From the NCBI RefSeq assembly GCF_016612545.1, contig NZ_JAENRY010000002.1, positions 94,009-158,008 on the forward strand: a stretch of DNA of 64,000 bases, read 5' to 3'. The notes beneath the pieces are model-generated. The model was not told the origin of the DNA. It was given only the letters and a program-made list of their open reading frames with translations, and ran no database searches. Below, piece after piece: positions 57,359-64,000 of the stretch. A program made the translations under genes and the position numbers. This DNA is from Streptomyces sp. MBT65. Its GTDB lineage: Bacteria; Actinomycetota; Actinomycetes; Streptomycetales; Streptomycetaceae. Positions within the stretch are counted from its first letter, which is position 1. Every line of letters begins with the position of its first letter.

Positions 57359-59170
57359 GTGTCCATCAAGGTGTCCGACTACGTACTCCAGCGGCTCCGC
57401 GAATGGGACGTCGACCATGTCTTCGCCTACGCGGGCGACGGCATCAACGGTCTCCTCGCCGCCTGGGGCCGCGCTGACAACAAGCCGAAGTTCGTGCAGT
57501 CGCGGCACGAGGAGATGTCCGCGTTCGAGGCGGTCGGCTACGCCAAGTTCTCCGGCAAGGTCGGTGTCTGCGCGGCGACTTCGGGCCCCGGGGCGATCCA
57601 TCTCCTCAACGGGCTCTACGACGCGAAACTTGACCACGTCCCCGTCGTGGCGATCGTCGGACAGACCAACCGCAGTGCCATGGGCGGCAGTTACCAGCAG
57701 GAGGTCGACCTGCTGAGCCTCTACAAGGACGTCGCCTCCGAGTACTGCGAGATGGTCACCGTCCCCGAGCAACTGCCCAACGTCATCGACCGCGCGATGC
57801 GCACCGCGTACGCCAAGCGGACCGTGACGGCGGTCATCATTCCCGCCGACGTACAGGAGTTGACCTACTCGGAGCCCACTCACGCCTTCAAGATGGTGCC
57901 GTCCAGTCTCGGCCTGACGCACTCGGCGCCGGTGCCGCCGACGGCCGAACTCGCGCGCGCCGTCGAGGTGTTGGACGAGGGCGAGAAGGTCGCGATCCTG
58001 ATCGGGCAGGGCGCGCGCGGCGCCCGCGCCGAGGTGGAGGAGATCGCCGAGGTACTCAGCGCCGGGGTCGCCAAGGCGCTGCTCGGCAAGGACGCGCTGC
58101 CGGACGACCTGCCGTACGTCACCGGTTCGATCGGCCTGCTCGGCACCCGTGCCTCCTACGAGATGATGCGCGACTGCGACACCCTGCTCGTGATCGGCTC
58201 CAGCTTCCCGTACACGCAGTTCCTGCCGGAGTTCGGGCAGACCCGGGCCGTGCAGATCGACATCGACCCGTTCATGATCGGGCTGCGCTACCCCTTCGAG
58301 GTCAACCTCGTCGGGGACGCGAAGGAGACACTCAGGGCCCTGCTGCCGCAGCTGAAACCGAAGAAGCACGGCTCGTGGCGCAAGAAGACCGAGATGGCCA
58401 CGGCCCGTTGGTGGGACGTCATGGAGCGGCGCGCCGCCGTGGACGCCGACCCGATCAACCCCGAGCACGTCGTCCACACCCTCGACGCCCTCCTGCCCGA
58501 CGACATCATCCTGGCCGCCGACTCCGGCTCCGCCGCCAACTGGTACGCACGGCACTTGCGGATGCGCGGGAACATGCGCGGCTCCCTGTCCGGCACCCTC
58601 GCCACCATGGGCCCGGGCGTGCCGTACGTCATCGGCGCGAAGTTCGCCCACCCGGACCGTCCGGCGCTGGCGATCGTCGGGGACGGGGCGATGCAGATGA
58701 ACGGCATGGCCGAACTCATCACCGCCGCCAAGTACTGGCCCGAGTGGGAGGACCCGCGCCTGATCGTCGCTGTCCTCAACAACCAGGACCTGAACCAGGT
58801 CACCTGGGAGATGCGCGCCATGGCCGGCGCCCCGCAGTTCCTGCCCTCCCAGGCCCTCCCGGACGTGCCGTACGCCGACTTCGCGCGCTCGATCGGGCTC
58901 GACGGGGTACGGGTGGAGAAGCCCGGGGACGTCGAGGACGCCTGGCAGCGGGCGCTCGCCGCCGACCGGCCGTTCGTCATCGACTTCCGGACCGACCCCG
59001 CCGTACCGCCGATCCCGCCGCACGCGACCCTCGACCAGATCGAGGCCGCCGCCTCGGCCGTCCTCAAGGGCGACAGCGACCGGGCGGGCATGATCCGGCA
59101 GGGGTTGAAGGCGAAGGTGCAGGACATGCTGCCCGGCGGCAAGCGGCGCCAGGACAAACCGGGGGAGTGA
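57359..59170 (+). CDS. TPP-dependent enzyme, pyruvate oxidase/dehydrogenase (PoxB) type
   Basis: A 603-residue thiamine-diphosphate enzyme. The N-terminal Pyr domain has SRHEEMSAFEAVGYAK with the activating Glu near 47, the central domain VAILIGQGARGARAEV, and the PP domain VGDGAMQMNGMAELITAAKY near 440 with the GDG-N metal site. It resembles pyruvate oxidase/dehydrogenase (cytochrome) more than acetolactate synthase. GTG with AAAGGA upstream is the chosen start; an in-frame ATG at 57344 overlaps the previous stop. Next to the lactate-type dehydrogenase it could take pyruvate to acetate (inferred). Confidence 0.91.
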   Translation: MSIKVSDYVLQRLREWDVDHVFAYAGDGINGLLAAWGRADNKPKFVQSRHEEMSAFEAVGYAKFSGKVGVCAATSGPGAIHLLNGLYDAKLDHVPVVAIVGQTNRSAMGGSYQQEVDLLSLYKDVASEYCEMVTVPEQLPNVIDRAMRTAYAKRTVTAVIIPADVQELTYSEPTHAFKMVPSSLGLTHSAPVPPTAELARAVEVLDEGEKVAILIGQGARGARAEVEEIAEVLSAGVAKALLGKDALPDDLPYVTGSIGLLGTRASYEMMRDCDTLLVIGSSFPYTQFLPEFGQTRAVQIDIDPFMIGLRYPFEVNLVGDAKETLRALLPQLKPKKHGSWRKKTEMATARWWDVMERRAAVDADPINPEHVVHTLDALLPDDIILAADSGSAANWYARHLRMRGNMRGSLSGTLATMGPGVPYVIGAKFAHPDRPALAIVGDGAMQMNGMAELITAAKYWPEWEDPRLIVAVLNNQDLNQVTWEMRAMAGAPQFLPSQALPDVPYADFARSIGLDGVRVEKPGDVEDAWQRALAADRPFVIDFRTDPAVPPIPPHATLDQIEAAASAVLKGDSDRAGMIRQGLKAKVQDMLPGGKRRQDKPGE

Positions 59171-60297
59171 TGACCCCGCAGATCGTCGGGCGCGGTGAGC
59201 CGCTCGTGCACCGGGTCACGACCGCCGTGTACTCCGTTCCCACCGGCGCGCCGGAAGGCGACGGCACCCTGACCTGGGACTCGACCACCATGGTCGTGGT
59301 CCAGGTGCACGGGGGCGGGGCCACGGGACTCGGGTATACATACGGCGCGGCGGCGACCGCCCACGTCATCGAGCAGCAACTTGCCGACGTGGTAACGGGG
59401 TTGAGCGTCTGGGGCGTGCCCGCCGCCAACGAGGCGATGAACCGGGCCGTCCGCAACGCCGGCCGCCCCGGCCTGATCGCCGGCGCCGTCTCGGCCGTGG
59501 ACATCGCCCTGTGGGACCTGAAGGCCCGCCTCCTCGACCTGCCGCTGATACGACTGCTCGGCGGGAGCCGCACCGACGTCCCCGTGTACGGCAGCGGCGG
59601 CTTCACGACGTACGACCAGCCCCAGCTGGACCGTCAACTGCACTACTGGACCGAGGAGTTGGGCATTCCCCGAGTGAAGATCAAGATCGGGGAGTCCTGG
59701 GGTCGGGCCGAGCGACGGGACCGCGAGCGGATCGCGCGGGCTCGCCGGAGCATCGGCGACGCGACGGAGTTCTACGTCGACGCCAATGGCGCGTACGGCC
59801 GCAAACAGGCAGTCCGCATGGCCCACCACCTCGACGAGCACGGCGTGACCTGGTTCGAGGAGCCCGTCTCCTCCGACGACCTGGCCGGCCTGACGGCGAT
59901 CCGGGAAGCCATCACCCCCGAGGTGACCGCCGGTGAATACGGCTACACCCTCGCCTACTTCGGGCACCTGCTCGGCGCCGGAGCCGTGGACTGCCTCCAG
60001 GCCGACGCCACCCGCTGCGGCGGCATCACCGTCTGGCTGCGCGCGGCGGCCCTCGCGGAAGCGGCCGGCCTGGAACTCTCCGGGCACTGCGCCCCGCACG
60101 TCCACGCGCACGCGGCGGCCGCGATCCCCAACCTGCGCCATCTGGAGTGGTTCCACGACCACACCCGCATCGAGGACCTCTTCTTCGACGGCACCCTCGA
60201 CCCGCACGGCGGCAGCATCCACCCGGGCGCCGACGGCGCACCCGGCCACGGCCTGACCCTCCGCGGCGAACAGGCCGAGAAGTACCGGACCGGATAG
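59170..60297 (+). CDS. Enolase-superfamily enzyme, mandelate racemase subgroup
   Basis: A 375-residue TIM-barrel enzyme with a capping domain. The catalytic elements are VKIKIGESWG with KxK near 170, metal ligands in FYVDANGAYG (Asp) near 205, WFEEPVSSDD (Glu) near 232 and VTAGEYGYT (Glu) near 256, and the His in LSGHCAPHVHAHAAA near 307. The pattern suits dehydration or epimerisation of a sugar acid or similar carboxylate. It overlaps the TPP enzyme by one base, so the two are co-translated. The substrate is unassigned. Confidence 0.92.
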   Translation: MTPQIVGRGEPLVHRVTTAVYSVPTGAPEGDGTLTWDSTTMVVVQVHGGGATGLGYTYGAAATAHVIEQQLADVVTGLSVWGVPAANEAMNRAVRNAGRPGLIAGAVSAVDIALWDLKARLLDLPLIRLLGGSRTDVPVYGSGGFTTYDQPQLDRQLHYWTEELGIPRVKIKIGESWGRAERRDRERIARARRSIGDATEFYVDANGAYGRKQAVRMAHHLDEHGVTWFEEPVSSDDLAGLTAIREAITPEVTAGEYGYTLAYFGHLLGAGAVDCLQADATRCGGITVWLRAAALAEAAGLELSGHCAPHVHAHAAAAIPNLRHLEWFHDHTRIEDLFFDGTLDPHGGSIHPGADGAPGHGLTLRGEQAEKYRTG

Positions 60298-60309
60298 GAA
60301 CGGAAAACG

Positions 60310-62100
60310 ATGAGCACGCCGGAAACAGCCGAGCGCGACGCGTTCCCGCCGCAGGCGCTGCACGACTACGCCTTCCTCGCCGACGGCGAGCGCGGGGCAC
60401 TGGTCGGCCCGCGCGGGGAGATCGCATGGCTGTGCGCACCCCGCTGGCACAGCGGCGCGGTCCTCTCCACTCTCATCGGCGGAAGCGGTCTGTACGCGGT
60501 CACGCCGAGGGGCCGCTTCGTACCTGGCGGACACTACGAAGAGGGTTCCCTGATCTGGCGCAGCCGCTGGGTCACCGAGGACGGGATCGTGGAATGCCGG
60601 GAAGCGCTGGTGTTTCCGGGCGAGCGGGGCCGACTCGTCCTGCTGCGGCGCGTGCGGGCGACGGAGGGACCGGCCCGCGTCCGGGTGCTGCTGCATCCCC
60701 TCGCCGAGTACGGCACCCAGCGCCTGCGCGACGCGCGACGCGACGACGACGGTGCTTGGACCGCACGGGTGGGCGACCTCCACCTGCGGTGGACCGGTGG
60801 CGGCGACGCCTCGCTCTCAGAAGTCGGCTCCACGGGTGGGCAGTTCACCCTCGACCTCACCCTGGACGCCGGACAGTGGCACGACCTGGTGCTCGAACTC
60901 AGTGAGTTCCCGCTGTGGGACGCCCCTCCGCCGATTCCATCCACGGAGTGGTCCCGGACCGAACGTGCTTGGAAGGAGGCCGTACCCGGGCTCGACGACA
61001 CCGTCGCCGCCCGCGACGCACGGCAGGCGTACGCCGTACTGCGCGGCATGACCAGCGCAGACGGAGGCATGGTCGCCGCGGCCACGACGAGCCTCCCGGA
61101 GCGTTCCGAGGAGGGACGCAACTACGACTACCGCTACGCGTGGATCCGAGACCAGTGCTACGCGGGCCAGGCGGTCGCCGCGGCCGGTCAACACCCCATG
61201 CTGGACGAGGCGGTTCGGTTCGTCGGTGCCCGCCTGCATGAGGACGGGCCGAAACTGAAACCCGTGTACACGGTCGACGGAGGGCCCGTTCCCGACCAGC
61301 GCACGCTCGAACTGCTGGGCTATCCCGGTGGGTTCGACCGGATCGGGAACCACGTCAACCGTCAGTTCCAACTCGACGTGTTCGGCGAGGCGTTGCTGCT
61401 GTTCGCCGCCGCCGCGCGCCACGACCGGCTCGACCGGGACGGTCGGCGGGCCGCCGAGATCGCCGTGGCCGCCATCGCCGCCCGTTGGAACGAACCGGAC
61501 GCGGGCATCTGGGAGTTGGGCGACCGGGCCTGGACGCACAGCCGGCTGATCTGCGCGGCGGGGCTGCGCCGGATCGCCGACGCGGCGCCCGACCCGGCCC
61601 GCAGGAGTGAGTGGACGGAGCTGGCCGACACGATCCTCGCGCACACCACGGCGCACGCGCTGCACCCCGACGGGCACTGGCAACGCGCCCCGGACGACGC
61701 TGGGTTGGACGCGGCCCTGCTGCTGCCCCCGGTACGCGGACTGCTCCCGGCCGACGACCCGCGCACCCGCGCCACCCTCCGCGCCCACACCGAATACCTC
61801 ACCCGCGACCACTACGCCTACCGCTTCCGGCACGACGAACGCCCCCTGGAGGAGGCGGAAGGCGCCTTCCTGCTCTGCGGTTTCGTCACGGCACTGGCCG
61901 AACACCACCAGGGGCGGGAGGTGGAGGCCCACCGCTGGTTCGAACGCAACCGGGACGCGTGCGGAGCGGCGGGCCTGTACTCCGAGGAGTACGACATCGC
62001 CCAACGGCAGTTGCGCGGCAACCTACCGCAGGCATTCGTGCACGCCCTCATGCTCGACACCGCGGCCACCCTCGCCCGAACTCCTGGCATTCCCACCTGA
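60310..62100 (+). CDS. Glycoside hydrolase family 15 (glucoamylase/trehalase-like)
   Basis: A 596-residue protein with an N-terminal beta-sandwich (about 1-230) and an (alpha/alpha)6 barrel. GH15 landmarks are RNYDYRYAWIRDQCYAG near 270, the general acid in DAGIWELGDRAWTHSRL near 400 and the general base region AAGLYSEEYDIAQRQLRGNLPQAF (given in part) near 555. It would remove glucose from alpha-glucans, trehalose or related glycosides in the cytoplasm; no signal peptide is seen. It lies 12 bases after the enolase-type gene and before an SDR, in a carbohydrate-leaning operon. Confidence 0.92.
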   Translation: MSTPETAERDAFPPQALHDYAFLADGERGALVGPRGEIAWLCAPRWHSGAVLSTLIGGSGLYAVTPRGRFVPGGHYEEGSLIWRSRWVTEDGIVECREALVFPGERGRLVLLRRVRATEGPARVRVLLHPLAEYGTQRLRDARRDDDGAWTARVGDLHLRWTGGGDASLSEVGSTGGQFTLDLTLDAGQWHDLVLELSEFPLWDAPPPIPSTEWSRTERAWKEAVPGLDDTVAARDARQAYAVLRGMTSADGGMVAAATTSLPERSEEGRNYDYRYAWIRDQCYAGQAVAAAGQHPMLDEAVRFVGARLHEDGPKLKPVYTVDGGPVPDQRTLELLGYPGGFDRIGNHVNRQFQLDVFGEALLLFAAAARHDRLDRDGRRAAEIAVAAIAARWNEPDAGIWELGDRAWTHSRLICAAGLRRIADAAPDPARRSEWTELADTILAHTTAHALHPDGHWQRAPDDAGLDAALLLPPVRGLLPADDPRTRATLRAHTEYLTRDHYAYRFRHDERPLEEAEGAFLLCGFVTALAEHHQGREVEAHRWFERNRDACGAAGLYSEEYDIAQRQLRGNLPQAFVHALMLDTAATLARTPGIPT

Positions 62101-62123
62101 CTTCCGAGACGAACAGGACGAGC

Positions 62124-63137
62124 ATGAACCAGCAGACCGTCGTCATCACCGGGGCCAGCGCCGGCATCGGCCGGGCCACCGCACGACTCTTCGCCGAGCG
62201 GGGCGCGAACGTCGTTCTCCTCGCGCGCGGCAAGGCGGGCCTCGACGCCACGGCCGCCGATGTCGAGGAACGCGGCGGCCGTGCCCTCGCCGTGCCCACC
62301 GACATGGCCGACCCCGCACAGGTCGAGGCCGCGGCCATGGCCGCCGAGGAAGCCTTCGGCCCGATCGACATCTGGGTCAACAACGCCTTCACGTCGGTGT
62401 TCGCACCGTTCATGGAGATCGAACCCGCCGAGTACAAACGGGTCACCGAGGTCAGCTATCTGGGCTTCGTGCACGGCACCCGGGCCGCGCTCCAGCGCAT
62501 GATCCCCCGGGACGCGGGCGTGATCGTGCAGGTCGGCTCGGCCCTCGGTGACCGCTCCATCCCTCTCCAGTCCGCCTACTGCGGTGCCAAGCACGCCGTC
62601 AACGGCTTCACGTCGAGCGTCCGCACCGAACTCATGCACCAGCACAGCCACGTGAACATCACCGTGGTGCAGATGCCGGCCGTCAACACCCCCCAGTTCT
62701 CATGGGTGTTGTCCCGCCTGCCGAAGAGCCCCCAGCCCGTACCGCCCATCTATCAGCCGGAGGTGGCCGCCCGCGCCGTAGTGCACGCGGCGGACCATCC
62801 GCACCGCAAGCAGTACTACGTCGGCGCGTCCACCGCCGCGACCATCCTTGCCAACAAGCTGGCGCCCGCCCTGCTGGACCGCTACCTCGCCCGCACGGGC
62901 TACGCGTCGCAGCAGACCGACGACAGCGGATCCGGCACCCGCCCGGCTAACCTGTGGCATCCGGCGGACGAGGCCCCGGAACACGACTTCGGCGCACACG
63001 GCTCCTTCGACGGGAGGTCCCACTCCCACTCGGCCGAGGCGGCGCTCGCACGACGACCAGGGCTCGTGGTGGCCGCCGTGATGGGAGCGGCGGCGGTGGG
63101 TCTGGGAGCGGTGATCCGCCGCAGGCGGGCGCGTTAG
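62124..63137 (+). CDS. SDR-family oxidoreductase with C-terminal membrane helix
   Basis: A 337-residue SDR: TGASAGIGRATARLFAERG, NNAFTSVFAPF near 90, the Ser in VQVGSALGDRS near 140 and YCGAKHAVNGF near 155. Beyond the usual 250 residues there is a His/Ser-rich linker (GRSHSHSAEAAL) and a hydrophobic helix (VVAAVMGAAAVGLGAVI) with an RRRRAR tail, so it may be membrane-attached. This longer form is known in actinobacteria. It ends the 54273-63137 gene run and is convergent with the flavin reductase gene. Confidence 0.9.
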   Translation: MNQQTVVITGASAGIGRATARLFAERGANVVLLARGKAGLDATAADVEERGGRALAVPTDMADPAQVEAAAMAAEEAFGPIDIWVNNAFTSVFAPFMEIEPAEYKRVTEVSYLGFVHGTRAALQRMIPRDAGVIVQVGSALGDRSIPLQSAYCGAKHAVNGFTSSVRTELMHQHSHVNITVVQMPAVNTPQFSWVLSRLPKSPQPVPPIYQPEVAARAVVHAADHPHRKQYYVGASTAATILANKLAPALLDRYLARTGYASQQTDDSGSGTRPANLWHPADEAPEHDFGAHGSFDGRSHSHSAEAALARRPGLVVAAVMGAAAVGLGAVIRRRRAR

Positions 63138-63141
63138 CCGC

Positions 63142-63630
63142 TCAGTCCACGGGATGGCCCGGAGCGATGCCATGAGTGCCGCCGAGGGTCAGCAGCGCCG
63201 TGTGGTCGCCCGAGCGGTTCTCCGTAGCCTCCGGGACGAGCAGGAAGCCGACGTGGTCGCCGCCGTCGATCCGGTTCTCCACACGACCGACGAACCAGGC
63301 GGGGGCTTCGTCGAGGATCACTGATCCGTCCGGCCCCCGGTGCCAAGTGACCTCCGCGAACTTGTCGGTACGGTCGCCGGTCTCGCCGCCGAAGAGCCGG
63401 GCCAGCCGGTCCTGGTCGCGGCGGAGGAGATGGACCGCGAGGCGTTCGGCGCGCTCGGCGACGCGGTAGGTCCGGTTGGCTCTGGACAGCCAGACCATGA
63501 ACCGGGCGGGCCGGATCGAGCACTGCGAGGCGAAGCCGACCAGACAGCCGGCTCGCTCCCCGTCGGCCTCTGCGGTCACGACGTACATCGGGTAGTCGAG
63601 CAGGTCGGTGAAGGGGTCGAGTTCGGTCAC
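63142..63630 (-). CDS. Flavin reductase-like domain protein
   Basis: A 162-residue FMN-binding split-barrel protein. YVVTAEADGERAGCLVGFAS near residue 18, RPARFMVWLSRANRTY near 40 and FVGRVENRIDGGDH near 105 follow the flavin-reductase pattern that supplies reduced flavin to monooxygenases or acts as an oxidoreductase. The GTG at 63630 matches the family start; the frame extends upstream over the promoter. A GAAT-N15-GGGTAC match lies about 115 bases upstream. Confidence 0.88.
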   Translation of the reverse strand: MTELDPFTDLLDYPMYVVTAEADGERAGCLVGFASQCSIRPARFMVWLSRANRTYRVAERAERLAVHLLRRDQDRLARLFGGETGDRTDKFAEVTWHRGPDGSVILDEAPAWFVGRVENRIDGGDHVGFLLVPEATENRSGDHTALLTLGGTHGIAPGHPVD

Positions 63631-63743
63631 GGTGTTCGGCTCCCGCCTGAGAGGTCGGATGTCGGCCAAGCGTTCAACGGTTCCGTGTGCTGGTCGGTTC
63701 ACGACGCGCGGGGCACTGACGCGGTACGACCGGAGTAGCAGGG

Positions 63744-63768
63744 GTACCCGGAACATCCGCGCCCATTC
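63744..63768 (-). promoter_or_regulatory. SigB-type promoter match GAAT-N15-GGGTAC
   Basis: On the minus strand, GAAT (63768-63765), a 15-base spacer and GGGTAC (63749-63744) match the SigB-group pattern upstream of the flavin reductase gene. Confidence 0.45.
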
Positions 63769-63816
63769 GAGGCTACGAGGCCATCTGGCCATCTACTCGA
63801 GGCCACGAGGCCGTCT
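63766..63816. repeat. Short direct duplication
   Basis: Two 21-base copies (TTCGAGGCTACGAGGCCATCT at 63766 with its first base differing, and the copy at 63796) start 30 bases apart and agree in 18 of 21 positions. They lie in the spacer between the divergent flavin reductase and the gene at 63832. Confidence 0.7.
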
Positions 63817-63831
63817 AGGAGAGTCGTCGCG

Positions 63832-64000
63832 ATGTCTGCCCAGTCCGAGTCCGAGTCCGCCCGGGACGAGCACGCCGCTCCTGAAGGGCCGGACGCGAAC
63901 GGCTCCGACCCCGGCCCGGTGGACGCCGTAGAGGAGTCCCGGAAGGCGCCGCAGCGGCCCCCGCCCGGAGATTCAGGTGGCGGACGTGGACGGTCGTGGG
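63832..64000 (+). CDS. Acidic low-complexity N-terminus of an unidentified protein, 3' truncated by the window
   Basis: From the ATG at 63832, 56 residues are visible: MSAQSESESARDEHAAPEGP and onwards through DAVEESRKAPQRPPPGDSGG. The composition (Ser, Glu, Pro, Asp) suggests a disordered N-terminal tail, often found ahead of a membrane domain. GGAGAG lies about ten bases upstream. The family cannot be told from this part. Confidence 0.55.
   Translation, partial: MSAQSESESARDEHAAPEGPDANGSDPGPVDAVEESRKAPQRPPPGDSGGGRGRSW

Noticed and set aside
1..64000. CRISPR arrays, tRNA or rRNA genes, prophage genes
   Set aside because: I saw no regularly spaced short repeats, no cloverleaf-type sequences, no rRNA-like stretches and no phage structural genes.

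Overview
The window is high-GC actinobacterial DNA, most likely from a Streptomyces or close relative. This rests on codon bias, frequent GTG starts, overlapping ATGA gene junctions, a SigB/SigF-type sigma factor with GGGTAC-type promoters, a DUF6479 protein and F420-type luciferase-like chemistry. No rRNA, tRNA or CRISPR array was seen.

Positions 1-44,100 form one large catabolic island for CoA-activated acids. It encodes five acyl-CoA dehydrogenases, which look like one stand-alone enzyme plus two alpha/beta pairs, and five crotonase-fold enzymes. It also has three MaoC-fold hydratase genes, two acyl-CoA ligases, a CaiB-type CoA transferase and a thioesterase. Three thiolase-superfamily proteins, an HMG-CoA-synthase-like protein fused to DUF35, and several SDRs are present. 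A class III-type aldehyde dehydrogenase, an amidohydrolase, a luciferase-like monooxygenase and two FadR-type GntR regulators complete the enzymatic and regulatory set. Uptake would be through a branched-chain-amino-acid-type ABC transporter whose two permeases and one ATPase are fused into a single polypeptide, plus a lipoprotein binding protein and a second ATPase. The order ALDH - CoA ligase - Ltp2-like protein - DUF35 protein (1,491-6,145) resembles aldolytic steroid or bile-acid side-chain cleavage, in which retro-aldol release of an aldehyde is followed by oxidation and re-activation. No steroid ring-degradation gene is in the window, so the substrate is unknown. AT-rich leaders that share a TANCTA core, some with a spaced TTGNNT box, precede most transcription units and probably bind the two FadR paralogues.

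Two proteins in the island look like pseudoenzymes: a GH1-fold protein that has lost both catalytic glutamates and a beta-lactamase-fold protein with degenerate motifs. At its right end a LuxE/LuxC-like acyl-reductase pair is split by an IS200/IS605-type tnpB element whose tnpB carries an in-frame amber codon.

Positions 44,100-47,640 are a scrambled zone: a twice-frameshifted aldo/keto reductase, a truncated LysR gene abutting a truncated GAF-ANTAR gene, a DUF6479 protein and a BrkB-family membrane protein. Positions 47,700-51,416 hold an Mrp-type cation/proton antiporter operon that lacks the large N-terminal part of MrpA and carries two frameshifts in mrpD. Positions 51,576-64,000 look like a stress and central-metabolism block: the SigB-family sigma factor, small membrane proteins, a DJ-1/PfpI protein, a FAD/Fe-S D-lactate or glycolate dehydrogenase, a pyruvate-oxidase-like TPP enzyme, an enolase-superfamily enzyme, a GH15 glucoamylase-like enzyme, an SDR and a flavin reductase. 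Several matches to GNNT-N15-GGGTAC sit upstream of genes here.
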